DNA of 64,000 nt from MFD01275-c22 sp963705885 (lineage in GTDB: Bacteria; Actinomycetota; Actinomycetes; JACCUZ01). The notes beneath the pieces were generated by a model, which made no database searches, was not told the origin of the DNA, and saw only the letters and a program-made list of their open reading frames with translations. The stretch lies in NCBI GenBank assembly GCA_963705885.1, contig OY970120.1, positions 1,054,001-1,118,000 on the forward strand, given 5' to 3'. The position numbers and the translations under genes are program-made. Positions 52,044 through 60,576 of the stretch are shown piece after piece; position 1 is the first letter of the stretch, and each line of letters opens with the position of its first letter.

Positions 52044-52554
52044 CACCTGGAGAACGGAGAGGTGTTCTGTGACGGGGGTCGGAGTTCATCCGGTAGCGGC
52101 GTGGCTCGCCCTGGTGGCGGACGATGATCGACGCCCTCCTGCTGTTGGTCGCGCCTACCGGGTTGGTGATCTTCGGTCTGGCGAACCGTCATCTGGCGCG
52201 ACCACCTTGCCGCTCACGAGCGCGCGAGGAGTGAGCGTTGAGCTCGTCGCAGCTGTCTGCGTCACGGAGCCCCTCCCTGGACCGATCCATTGCGGATGCG
52301 GTCAGAGTCTTTCCGTGCCCAACGACCGTCGAGCGGCCAGAGGGAAGTGCAGCCGGATCCGCCGCCCTTGTCCCTGTGACGGTGGCAGGATGCTCGACCG
52401 AGGGCCCCTCGCGCTGCACGTCGCGGTGGGGATGGCTGCCCGGGTGGTGGCGGGTCCCGTGCGGCTTGCTCAGCCCTGATCCACCGGCGTCGGTCGGCAT
52501 GGTGAGCAGCCGTAGTACGAGACAGCTGCCTTGAGCAGAGGTAGACCCGGATTC
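52044..52554. other. Region without a convincing gene
   Basis: About 510 bp between the glycosyltransferase gene and the tRNA-Phe fragment. A 136-codon frame from GTG 52069 has a partly fitting ribosome binding site but no recognisable protein pattern, and other frames overlap it equally well. One short membrane-peptide candidate is listed separately. The composition and lack of genes fit degraded DNA at an integration site. Confidence 0.45.
52124..52234 (+). CDS. Possible short membrane peptide
   Basis: A 36-codon frame: IDALLLLVAPTGLVIFGLA is a plausible single membrane helix, followed by a basic tail. The ribosome binding site is poor (GGTGGCGG). It may be chance. Confidence 0.18.
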   Translation: MIDALLLLVAPTGLVIFGLANRHLARPPCRSRAREE

Positions 52555-52601
52555 TGGCGACCAGGGGCGGGGGTCGTACCGCCGACCTTCCGATTTTCAG
52601 T
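52555..52601 (-). repeat. Partial tRNA-Phe (3' half), probable attachment-site remnant
   Basis: This segment repeats the 3' half of the tRNA-Phe gene (52632-52677) in the same orientation, 77 bp away. A 24-bp core (52578-52601 and 52654-52677) is identical, from the T-arm to the anticodon loop; beyond it the copy differs in the T-loop and has one extra G, so it cannot be a working tRNA. Tail duplication of a tRNA is the usual mark left by integrases that recombine into tRNA genes. Confidence 0.75.
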
Positions 52602-52634
52602 GCCGGTCGAGGGGTCCGGAGGGTCCGTTTGTGG

Positions 52635-52708
52635 TGGCCAGGGGCGGGGTCGAACCGCCGACCTTCCGATTTTCAGTCGGACGCTCGTACCAACTGAGCT
52701 ACCTGGCC
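52635..52708 (-). tRNA. tRNA-Phe (GAA)
   Basis: The 74-nt gene folds as a cloverleaf: acceptor GGCCAGG/CCTGGCC, D-arm GCTC/GAGC, anticodon loop CTGAAAA (anticodon GAA), T-arm GGCGG-TTCGACC-CCGCC, discriminator A. CCA is not encoded. It is third in the order Glu-Asp-Phe as transcribed. Confidence 0.96.
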
Positions 52709-52737
52709 GAGGGCTCGACACCAAGGCCGGCCCAACG

Positions 52738-52812
52738 CGGTCCTGACGGGATTTGAACCCGCGGCCTCCACCTTGACAGGGTGGCGAGCACTCCAAACTG
52801 CTCCACAGGACC
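52738..52812 (-). tRNA. tRNA-Asp (GTC)
   Basis: The 75-nt gene has acceptor GGTCCTG/CAGGACC, anticodon stem CCACC/GGTGG with loop CTGTCAA (anticodon GTC), T-loop TTCAAAT and discriminator G, as expected for Asp. CCA is not encoded. Confidence 0.96.
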
Positions 52813-52829
52813 TTGCTATCGCACTTCCG

Positions 52830-52902
52830 TGCCCCCAACGGGATTCGAACCCGTGCTACCGCCTTGAAAGGGCGGCGTCCTGGGCCACTAGACGATGAGG
52901 GC
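52830..52902 (-). tRNA. tRNA-Glu (TTC)
   Basis: The 73-nt gene has acceptor GCCCTCA/TGGGGGC (one G-T pair), anticodon stem CCGCC/GGCGG with loop CTTTCAA (anticodon TTC), T-arm ACGGG-TTCGAAT-CCCGT and discriminator A. CCA is not encoded. First gene of the cluster. Confidence 0.96.
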
Positions 52903-52979
52903 TGTGGGCCCACGGCGTCCTAGCCGTCGGGGACCCCGAAAGCATAGGGGACGCCCCCGGGGAGCGCCAAAGGCCGGGC

Positions 52980-54522
52980 CTACGGAGCCGGCGACCCGGA
53001 CGCCGGGGAGGACGGGGCGACCGACGGCGAGGACTCGCTCGTCTCCGCCTCCGGGAACTGCTCCGCGTAGATCTTGCGCTCGATCTTCGCCCGCACCAGC
53101 CCCAGCCCGCCCAGCGTGATGTCGTCCCAGGCCTGCAGGGCACCGGACTCGCGGTCGACGTAGAGCACCGACGCCCGCACCGGCGTCGGCTTCTCCTTCT
53201 CCAGCCCGCGCAGCCCCGACGCCCCGGTCGAGCCCTGGAAGAAGCTCAGCGACCCGCCGGGCAGCAGGTTCTGCTCGCGCCGGTGGTAGTGCCCGGACAG
53301 GATCAGCGCGGCCGTCCCGTCGATCTCCGTCGCCGCCGCGCCGTCGTGCACCACCGCGATGTCCACCGGCTCGCCCTCCGAGCGCCGACCGCCGCGCCAG
53401 GCCCGCGATCGCCAGCCCCACCTGCGAGACGTTCGGCGGCGCCACCTCGTCGCGGGTGTCCTTGTCGGGGGTGAACCGCGGGTCGCCGAGGCCGACGAAC
53501 CGCAGCCCCGCCACCTCCGCGATGGTCCCGTCCAGGACCACCGCGTTCTTCTGCCGCTCCACCGCCGCCTGCGTCAGCGCCGAGTCGTGGTTGCCGCGCA
53601 CCCAGACGTAGGGCACGCCCAGCGTCGAGATCGGGTCGATGAAGGCGTTCTCCGCCGCGCTGCCGTGGTCGCTGATGTCGCCGGCGTCGACGATCACGTC
53701 GATGTCGAACTGCTCGGTGACCGACCTGATCACGTCCCACGCCGCCGGGTTCAGGTGCAGGTCCGAGACGAAGAGCAACCGCACCGTCGACGGGTCCGGC
53801 CGGTACGCCGGCAAGGTCGAGGTGACGTCGTACAGCCGCGACACGTTGGTGACCAGCTTGGCCAGCTGGTCCTCGTACCTCTGGAAGTCGCGCACGATGC
53901 TCTGCGCGTCGCCCACCACGGCCGGCGCGCTGGCGAGCAGCCCGGTGTACTGCGGCTCGTTGATCGACTCGGGGTCCCACGTCGCCCAGGCGGCGCCGCC
54001 CCCGGCGATCACGACCGCGAGGCTCACCGTGCCGGACGCCGCGACCAGCCGGAACCGCCGGCGGAACACCATCAGCCCGAGCAGCAGCCCGCCGGCGACG
54101 CCCGCCGTGGCGGCCCGCAGCGCCACGGTCACGATCGCTCCGGTGAGGTCGTTCGCCACCGCCTCGCCGAGCCCGTTCACCGCCGCCGGGTTGCTGAAGA
54201 TGCGCCGCGCGTCGCCGGCGTTGATGCGGGTGATCTGCGCGGTGAGCTTCCACGGCGGGGCGTGGGTGTCGACCGTGAGCTCGCCCAGCGGCGGGATGCC
54301 GACCTCGCTGCCGCCGTCGAGGCTCGGCCCGATCGTGAGATGTGTCTGCAGCGGCCCGACCCCGGCGTCGAGTCGGCCGCCGGCGAGCAGGCCCAGCCAG
54401 AGGCCGAGCAGCCCGACCACGACGACCTCGGCGACGATGCCCGCGCGCCGCCGCCTGGTGCCCGGTGCGCCTCTCAGGTGCTCCCATCGCGCGTCGAGGC
54501 GCGACAGGAGCTCCGAAGACAT
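52980..54522 (-). pseudogene. Membrane metallophosphoesterase, frameshifted
   Basis: An about 514-residue calcineurin-like phosphoesterase with N-terminal membrane anchor. The first helix is AEVVVVGLLGLWLGLLAGG, then a 130-residue external domain and two helices. The catalytic part starts LLFVSDLHLNPAAWDVI (DxH), VDAGDISDHGS (GDxxD) and WVRGNHDSALT (GNHD). After LAIAGLARRS the frame breaks near 53380-53400 and continues one frame over as PVDIAVVHDGAAATEIDGTA and LILSGHYHRREQN (GHxH), ending in a Pro/Ser-rich tail at TAG 52980. One extra base, or two missing, explains it; all motifs survive, so sequence error is likely. ATG 54534 is an alternative start. Confidence 0.85.
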
Positions 54523-54567
54523 GCCACCTTGCATACCCGATGGTCGCCTGTCGGACAGAATCCATCC

Positions 54568-54918
54568 GTGCTCGACATGCCGGCGTCGCGATTCGAGGAG
54601 CTGGTCTCCGAGGCGCTCGACACCGTCCCGACCGAGCTCGCATCCCTGATGGACAACGTCGCGGTCTTCGTCGAGGACGAGCCGCCGGCCGACGACCCCG
54701 AGCTCCTCGGGTGGTACGAGGGCACGCCGCTGACCGAGCGCGACTGGACGTACGGCGGCGTGCTGCCCGACCGCATCGTCATCTACCGCGGCCCCACGCT
54801 GCGGATGTGCCGCGACGAGGACGAGGTCGTCGACGAGGTGCACATCACGGTCGTGCACGAGATCGCGCACCACTTCGGCATCGACGACGACCGGCTCCAC
54901 GAGCTCGGCTACGACTGA
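54568..54918 (+). CDS. Minimal zinc metallopeptidase (zincin-like, DUF1025 type)
   Basis: A 116-residue protein that is essentially a single zincin domain. It has the usual start ASRFEELVSEALDTVPTELA, the EGTPLTERDWTYGGVLPDRI core, and the HExxH motif VVHEIAHHFGIDDDRLHELG with the third acidic ligand after it. Many bacteria have one copy beside tRNA genes; its target is unknown. GTG 54568 follows a CAGAAT box by 6 nt (leaderless type); ATG 54577 is the alternative. Confidence 0.85.
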   Translation: MLDMPASRFEELVSEALDTVPTELASLMDNVAVFVEDEPPADDPELLGWYEGTPLTERDWTYGGVLPDRIVIYRGPTLRMCRDEDEVVDEVHITVVHEIAHHFGIDDDRLHELGYD

Positions 54919-54925
54919 CCGGCCG

Positions 54926-56647
54926 TCAGCCGTCGAGGGGGACCCGGCGGCTCTTGATGACGTCGCGCAGGTCGATCAGCGGCGCCGGCGCCCCGGTGAG
55001 ATAGCCCTGCACGCTCTCGTAGCCGAGCACCCGCAGCATCTGCAGCTGCGCGACGGTCTCGACGCCGGCGGCGAGCGGGTGCCGGCCGGCCGCCTTCGCC
55101 GCCGTGGCGATCGCCGCGACCACCGCCGAGTCCTCCGGGTCGTCGAGGCAGCCGGCCACGAAGGTGCGGTCCACCTTCAGGGTGTCGACCGGCAGCCGCC
55201 GCAGGCCGGCCAGCGACGTGCCGCCCGTCCCGAAGTCGTCGATGGCCAGCCCGACGCCGAGCCGGCGCAGCCGGTCGAGCTCGTCGGCCAGGCCGGGCCC
55301 GGCCTCGGGGATGTCCTGCTCGTGCAGCTCGAGGGAGAGCCCGCGCGCGTTCAGCCCCGCCCAGCCGAGCAGCATCTCGACCGTGGCGGCGAACCCCGGC
55401 CGCGCCACCTCACGGGCCCACACGTTGACGTTGACCCGCAGGTCGGGGTCGCGCCAGGACGCGGCGTCGCGGACGGCGGCCCGCAGCACCCAGTCCGACA
55501 GCGGCCGCGCGAGGTCCGAGCGGGCGACGAGCGGCAGGAACTGGTGCGGCAGCAGCATGCCCAGCCGCGGGTGCGGCCACCGCAGCAGCGCCTCCAGGCC
55601 GATGACCGTGCCGTCGACCCGCACGACCGGCTGGTAGTGCAGCTGCAGCTGGTTGCCCTGGATGGCGTGGCGGAGCTCGCCGACCAGGGCCGACGTGTGG
55701 ATCTCGTCCTCGACCAGCTGCGCCGCGACCGAGTCGTCGGCCATGACGAAGGACACGTCGGGCCGTCGCTTCGCCTGGAACATCGCGACGTCCGCGAGCC
55801 TGATGAGCTCCTCGCCCGACTCGGCCCGCGAGCCGGCGATCGCGATGCCGATGCTCGCGGTGACCGACACCGACCTGCCCGAGGCGTCGACCGGTCGCCC
55901 GACGTGGGCCAGGATGCGCTCGGCGAGCGCGACGATGTCGGCCTCGTCGGTGACGTCCTCGCAGACGACGACGAACTCGTCGCCGCCCAGCCGGGCCACG
56001 GTGTCGCTCGACCGCAGCGCCGCGTGGATGCCGCCCGCGACGCTGACCAGCACCTCGTCGCCGACGTCGTGGCCGAACGAGTCGTTGACGTCCTTGAACC
56101 GGTCGAGGTCGATGAACAGCACGGCGACGGTGCTCGTGCTGCGGTGCGCGCGGGCCAGCGCGGTGTCGAGCCGGTCGCGCAGCAGCCGCCGGTTCGGCAG
56201 GTTGGTGAGGCTGTCGTGCAGCGCCGCGTGCATGAGCATGCGCTCGGTGTTGCGCCGGCTCGTGGCGTCGTCGAGGCAGACCAGCGTCGCGTCCGTCCCG
56301 CCCTCGGGCAGCGCCACGGCCGACACGACGGCCCACACGTCGTGACCCTGCTCGTGGCGCAGCCGCCGCTCGCTGGTGCCGGTGCGGAACCGGCCCGGGT
56401 CGTCGGCGGCGGCCAGGGACTGCAGCGGCGTCCCGACGAGGGCGGCGGCGTCCCGGCCGACGAGGTGCGCGAGCGCGGCGTTGGCCTCGAGGATCACCCC
56501 GCTGCCGTCGGTCACCGCCATGCCGACCGGGCTGCGGGCGAAGACCGCGCGCGATACGGCGGCGCTGCGGCGCGCGGCGAGGACGGCCTCGGCTCCCCGC
56601 ACCGGGCCCTGCCGCTGCTGTCCGCCGTCCAGGTCCCCTCCCCCCAC
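54926..56647 (-). CDS. PAS-GGDEF-EAL protein (cyclic-di-GMP turnover)
   Basis: A 573-residue cytosolic protein, no membrane helix. A PAS domain (FARSPVGMAVTDGSGVILEA) lies at 35-140. The GGDEF domain is intact (VARLGGDEFVVVCEDV), so diguanylate cyclase activity is possible. The EAL domain keeps GLEALLRWPHP, AIDDFGTGGTSLAG and LKVDRTFV, but ELTE reads ELHEQD and AEGVET reads AAGVET, so phosphodiesterase activity may be weakened. The GTG start at 56647 is uncertain; a GTG about 17 codons later is possible. It converges with the metallopeptidase gene. Confidence 0.88.
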   Translation of the reverse strand: MGGGDLDGGQQRQGPVRGAEAVLAARRSAAVSRAVFARSPVGMAVTDGSGVILEANAALAHLVGRDAAALVGTPLQSLAAADDPGRFRTGTSERRLRHEQGHDVWAVVSAVALPEGGTDATLVCLDDATSRRNTERMLMHAALHDSLTNLPNRRLLRDRLDTALARAHRSTSTVAVLFIDLDRFKDVNDSFGHDVGDEVLVSVAGGIHAALRSSDTVARLGGDEFVVVCEDVTDEADIVALAERILAHVGRPVDASGRSVSVTASIGIAIAGSRAESGEELIRLADVAMFQAKRRPDVSFVMADDSVAAQLVEDEIHTSALVGELRHAIQGNQLQLHYQPVVRVDGTVIGLEALLRWPHPRLGMLLPHQFLPLVARSDLARPLSDWVLRAAVRDAASWRDPDLRVNVNVWAREVARPGFAATVEMLLGWAGLNARGLSLELHEQDIPEAGPGLADELDRLRRLGVGLAIDDFGTGGTSLAGLRRLPVDTLKVDRTFVAGCLDDPEDSAVVAAIATAAKAAGRHPLAAGVETVAQLQMLRVLGYESVQGYLTGAPAPLIDLRDVIKSRRVPLDG

Positions 56648-56770
56648 GGCACCATGGTCCCCGTCACGCAGCGTGTCTGCACCTCGCGCCGCGCGCTGTC
56701 ACCCGACCGCTGCGAATGTCACGATCGCGTCAAATGCGACCACGGAGCGTGACCGAAGGGTCGGATGCCC

Positions 56771-58246
56771 TCAGAGCGTGTACGGCGTCAGGAGCTGGTC
56801 GACCGGGGCGTGGTCGTCGGTCAGCAGCATCCCTCGTGCGGCCAGCCGGCCCAGCCGGGCGCCGACGAGCACCTCGGCGTCGTCGACCCGGTCACGCGCC
56901 AGCCCGCGTACGCGCCGGAGGTCGAGCGAGCCGTCCCACGCCGCGAGCACGAAGTTGCCGCCCTCGGCGAGCTTGTCGCGCCGCGTCACGAGCGCGGTCG
57001 AGCCGAACACCTCGCCCATCGTGCGGGCCTGCGCCGCGAGGAACCGCTGCGGGCCGAAGTCGATGAGGTTGAGCACGGCCACCCCGTCCGGGCGCAGCAC
57101 CCGGCGTACGTCCGTGAGGAACTCCCTCGTCGCCAGGTGCCACGGCACCGACAGCGACCCGAACGCGTCCATCACCACGAGGTCCGCGGAGTCGTCGGGC
57201 AGGTCGCGCAGCGAGATGCGGGCGTCGCCGGTGACGACGCGGACGCCGGGGATGTCCGCGACGCCGAGCCGCTCGCGGCCCAGCTCGACCACGCCGGGGT
57301 CGAGCTCGAGGACGGTCGACGACGTGCCCGGCCGCGTCGCCGCCAGCCACCGCGGCATGGTGAAGCCGCCGCCGCCGACGTGCACCGCGTCGAGCGACCC
57401 GTCGCCGGGGAAGGCCGCGTCGACGACGGCGGCGAAGTGCCGGGTGTAGGCGAACTCGAGGTGCCGCGGGTCGCGCAGGTCCACGTAGGAGTGCCGCAGG
57501 TCGTCCAGGCGCAGCACCCGTCCGGCCTGCCGCGCGGGGTCGCGCTCGACGGTCGCGCAGTAGTAGGTCGTCTCCACCCCGCACGGCGAGTGCACCAGCA
57601 GCATCGCGGCGGACCCGACGAGTGCCACGACGACCGCCCGGGCCACGTCGCCGCGGCCGGGCCGTGCCGCCGGCGCCGCGACCGCGGCGACCACCAGGCA
57701 GGTCCCGCCGGCCACCGAGAGGACGCCCCAGGTCGGCAGGGCCGCGACCAGGACGAAGCCGGTGAGGAACGTGCCGGCCAGCGCCCCGAGCGTGCCCAGC
57801 GCCGAGAGGTCCCCGGCGACCCGGCCGGACTCGCCGAGGTCGTGCAGCCGGTGCTTGACCGCGGCCGGCGGGACCGTCGAGAGCACGGCCACGGCGGGCA
57901 GCGTGGACACCCCGACGAGCACCACGGTCGAGACCGGGCCGGGCGGCAGCGCCGGGCCGACCAGCAGCACGAGCGGCCGGACGAGCAGCACGAGCCCGCC
58001 GCCCAGCGCGAGGCCGCCGGCGACGACCCGGGCCGGGCCGATGCGGTCGGCGAGCAGCCCGCCGCCGCGGGCGCCGAGCGCGATGCCGAGCAGGGCCACG
58101 CCGATCGCCGTCGTGAAGGTCTCGAGGGTGAGCCCGACGAACGGCGCGACCAGCCGCGTCGCGATGGTCTCGACCGCGAGCACGGACGCCCCGGAGACCA
58201 CGACCGCCGTGCGGGCGGGGACGGCGGTACGGGCGGGCCGGGCCAC
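56771..58246 (-). CDS. Membrane-fused spermidine synthase-like protein
   Basis: A 491-residue protein. The N-terminal half has six or more helices (VVVSGASVLAVETIATRLVA, FTTAIGVALLGIALGARGGG), a MFS-like membrane part. The C-terminal half is a spermidine-synthase-type methyltransferase fold: LDAVHVGGGGFTMPRWLAAT (motif I), STVLELDPGVVELGRERLG, and DLVVMDAFGSLSVPWHLATR where the catalytic aspartate lies. Fusions of this type are widespread in actinobacteria; polyamine synthesis is not proven, as the usual putrescine-binding residues cannot be checked by eye. GTG 58246 begins the helical part. Confidence 0.82.
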   Translation of the reverse strand: MARPARTAVPARTAVVVSGASVLAVETIATRLVAPFVGLTLETFTTAIGVALLGIALGARGGGLLADRIGPARVVAGGLALGGGLVLLVRPLVLLVGPALPPGPVSTVVLVGVSTLPAVAVLSTVPPAAVKHRLHDLGESGRVAGDLSALGTLGALAGTFLTGFVLVAALPTWGVLSVAGGTCLVVAAVAAPAARPGRGDVARAVVVALVGSAAMLLVHSPCGVETTYYCATVERDPARQAGRVLRLDDLRHSYVDLRDPRHLEFAYTRHFAAVVDAAFPGDGSLDAVHVGGGGFTMPRWLAATRPGTSSTVLELDPGVVELGRERLGVADIPGVRVVTGDARISLRDLPDDSADLVVMDAFGSLSVPWHLATREFLTDVRRVLRPDGVAVLNLIDFGPQRFLAAQARTMGEVFGSTALVTRRDKLAEGGNFVLAAWDGSLDLRRVRGLARDRVDDAEVLVGARLGRLAARGMLLTDDHAPVDQLLTPYTL

Positions 58247-58313
58247 CCGGCGAGGGTACGGCCTGTGGACAACTCGGCCGGCCGGTCGGGCCGACCGTCC
58301 TAGCGTCGTGCGG

Positions 58314-58610
58314 GTGAGCCAGATCGAGGTCGACCCCGCTCTGCTGCACCACACCGGCACCCGGCTGCGCGAGGCCGTGGCCGTCGCGGTCGAGGTGCGC
58401 CGCTCCCGGTCGAGCCTGGCCGGTCTCGCCGACGACGCGGGCCACGCCGGTCTCGCCGGCGCCGTGGACACCTTCGTCGACCGGTGGCACCACGGGCTCG
58501 GCTGCCTGGTCGAGGACGCCGAGCGCCTCGCGACGCTGCTCGCCGACTCGGGCCGGGTCTACCTGCAGGTCGAGGCCGCGGTCGGAGCGGCGGCGGGCGG
58601 GCCACGATGA
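58314..58610 (+). CDS. WXG100/EspC-like type VII secretion partner protein
   Basis: A 98-residue two-helix protein: SQIEVDPALLHHTGTRLREA begins like EspC/DUF2580 proteins, and AVDTFVDRWHHGLGCLVEDA carries a W-x-x-G form of the WXG turn (WHHG). WXG100-superfamily proteins pair with larger substrates and are exported by ESX-type systems. A TAGCGT box (58301-58306) ends 7 nt before GTG 58314, so the operon start is probably leaderless. Its stop overlaps the ATG of the SseB-like gene. ESX core genes are not in the window. Confidence 0.75.
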   Translation: MSQIEVDPALLHHTGTRLREAVAVAVEVRRSRSSLAGLADDAGHAGLAGAVDTFVDRWHHGLGCLVEDAERLATLLADSGRVYLQVEAAVGAAAGGPR

Positions 58611-59053
58611 CGGGCGACGAGACATGCGGCCAGGCCGGCCCGGACGTGGTCGACGCGGTCGAGCCGCTGGGGGCGGTCGTGGCGGTCGACGCCGCGGGTC
58701 TGCCCCCGGCCCTCGCGGCCTTCGCCGAGGGGCTGCTGTCCGCGGCGGCTTTCCAGCGCGAGCTCGAGCGGGCCACCGTGTTCGTGCAGCGGGTCGAGGG
58801 GCCCGACGGCCGACCGGCGGCGGCCGCCGTCGGGCCGCCCGGCGCGGGCCACCTCGTCGTGTTCAGCTCGCTCGAGTCACTCGCCGGGTTCGCCGGCGAG
58901 TGCGACTGGGCGTCGGCGTCCGGCGCCGACGTGCTGGCCCTCGTGCCCGGCGGCTACGGCGTGGTCGTCGACCCGGGCGCTGCGTGGACGGCGGTGCTGC
59001 CCGCGGCGGCCATCGAGGCGCGGGTGGTCGTCGGCGTGAGCGGGCCTCCGTGA
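58607..59053 (+). CDS. SseB-like domain protein
   Basis: A 148-residue protein. It fits the SseB N-terminal domain: LLSAAAFQRELERATVFVQR, AGHLVVFSSLESLAGFAGE and ADVLALVPGGYGVVVDPGAA. SseB domains occur in enhanced-serine-sensitivity proteins and in toxin/immunity loci of actinobacteria. The stop codon overlaps the next GTG. It is the second gene of a four-gene operon and could be a chaperone or second immunity factor; that is inference. Confidence 0.75.
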   Translation: MTGDETCGQAGPDVVDAVEPLGAVVAVDAAGLPPALAAFAEGLLSAAAFQRELERATVFVQRVEGPDGRPAAAAVGPPGAGHLVVFSSLESLAGFAGECDWASASGADVLALVPGGYGVVVDPGAAWTAVLPAAAIEARVVVGVSGPP

Positions 59054-60553
59054 CGGCGGCGCTGGCCCCCGGCGCGCGGCCCGTCGACCTGGTGCCCGGC
59101 TCGCCCGACCGGCTCGACCTGCTCGCCGCGCGCTGCCGCACGATGTCCGAGGGCCTCGGCGGCGCCGCGAGCCGGTTGCGTGCCGTCGACGCCGGCGACT
59201 GGGTCGGGCCGGCGGCCGACGCGTTCCGCGGGGTCGTCGACGTCGAGCCCGAGCGGTTCGAGGCCGCGGCCCGGGCCTTCGGGTCGACGGGCCAGGCCGT
59301 GCGCTCCTACGCCGGGGTGCTCCGGGAGGCCCAGGGCGAGGCCGGTCGCGCGGTCGGGCTGCACGAGGACGGGGTGCGGCGCTCGGCCGCCTGGCGGCGG
59401 GCGACCGAGCAAGCGGCCCGGCGCGCCGCCGAGCGGCCGGCAGCGGAGGCCGGGCCGGGGGTGCGGCGTGACGAGGTCCCCGCCGAGCACCTGTCGACGT
59501 ACGACCCCGGGGTCGACGACCGCGCCCGCGCCGCGGCGCTGCTCGACGACGCGCGCCGCCGGGTCCGCGGAGGCCGGCGACCGGGCCGCGCGCGAGGTGG
59601 CGGCGGGCTGGGCCGACGCGCCCCGCGAGCCGCGCTGGTGGGAGTCGGCCGGACACTTCGTGGCCGAGATCGGGCGGGGCGCGTGGGAGGCGACCGCGGG
59701 GCTCGTGGAGCTCGCGTGGAGCGTCTCGACGGTGCGGATGGTCGTCGACCCCGACGGATGGCACCGCGACGTGACGGCCCTGGGCGCCGGCCTCGCCTAC
59801 GGCGTCACGCACCCGGTCGAGCTCGGCAAGGCGCTCGTCGACTGGGACACCTGGCAGGAGTCGCCGGGGCGGGCGATCGGCCACCTCGTCCCCGACCTGC
59901 TGCTGGCCCTGGGCACGGCGGGCGCGGGCACCGCGGCGGCACGCGGAGCCCGCGCGGTGGAGACCCTCGACGACCTCGGTGACGTGGCGACCGCGTTCCA
60001 GCGGCTCGACCGCGCGGGGGAGTCGGGCCAGCGCATGGGCTACCTGGCGCGGGCGCAGCGGATGCTCGGGGGCTCCGCCGACCTGCCCGTGCCCAACCTC
60101 CCGCCGGGGTCGCCGGCCGGGCTCGCGGCGGGGATCCAGGGCCACCCGCCCTACACCGGCATCGACCGGTGGTGGAGCGCGCAGCTGCGCGCGGGGGACG
60201 AGGTGGCGACCGGCACGGTGGCCGGTCGCAACCTGCCGCTCAGCGGCTTCACCGTCCCGCGGTCCGCGGCCGACGACATCGGCACCGACGCGCGGCTGTT
60301 CAACGAGGGCGTGCAGGTCAAGCCGTTCCAGGGCACCTACCGCGACGAGCTCACCGTCCTGCGGGCGACGCGGGACACCGACGTCGCCGTCGGCTACTCG
60401 CTGGCGAACACGCAGTTCGGCCCGGGCGGCCTGCGGCAGGTCTACGTGCCCGACCTCGAGGCCCTGGTGCGCGACGGGGTCTTCGAGGTCGTCGAGCAGC
60501 GGCCGATGACGAACACCGTCGCGCGCACCGGGGCGGAGGTGGCGGCGCCGTGA
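59050..60553 (+). pseudogene. Type VII-exported polymorphic toxin, frameshifted between leader and toxin region
   Basis: About 500 residues if repaired. Residues 1-120 match putative T7SS signal domains: LDLLAARCRTMSEGLGGAAS, DWVGPAADAFRGVVDVEPER (a W-x-G form) and a long helical bundle. After LLDDARRR the frame breaks near 59560-59575; the rest continues one frame over from AEAGDRAAREVAAGWADAPR to the TGA at 60553. The middle is a linker with hydrophobic helix (LVPDLLLALGTAGAGTAAAR). The C-terminal 130 residues (QGHPPYTGIDRWWSAQLRAG, VPRSAADDIGTDARLFNEGV, VGYSLANTQFGPGGLRQVYV) should be the toxin; I do not recognise its class. One extra base explains the shift. An immunity-type gene follows directly. 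Confidence 0.78.
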
Positions 60554-60576
60554 CGGGCCGGGGGAGGATGCCCGCC

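Noticed and set aside
52238..52534. 98-codon frame from ATG 52238
   Set aside because: Ser/Arg/Pro-rich random-looking protein without ribosome binding site, in a region of probable degraded DNA.
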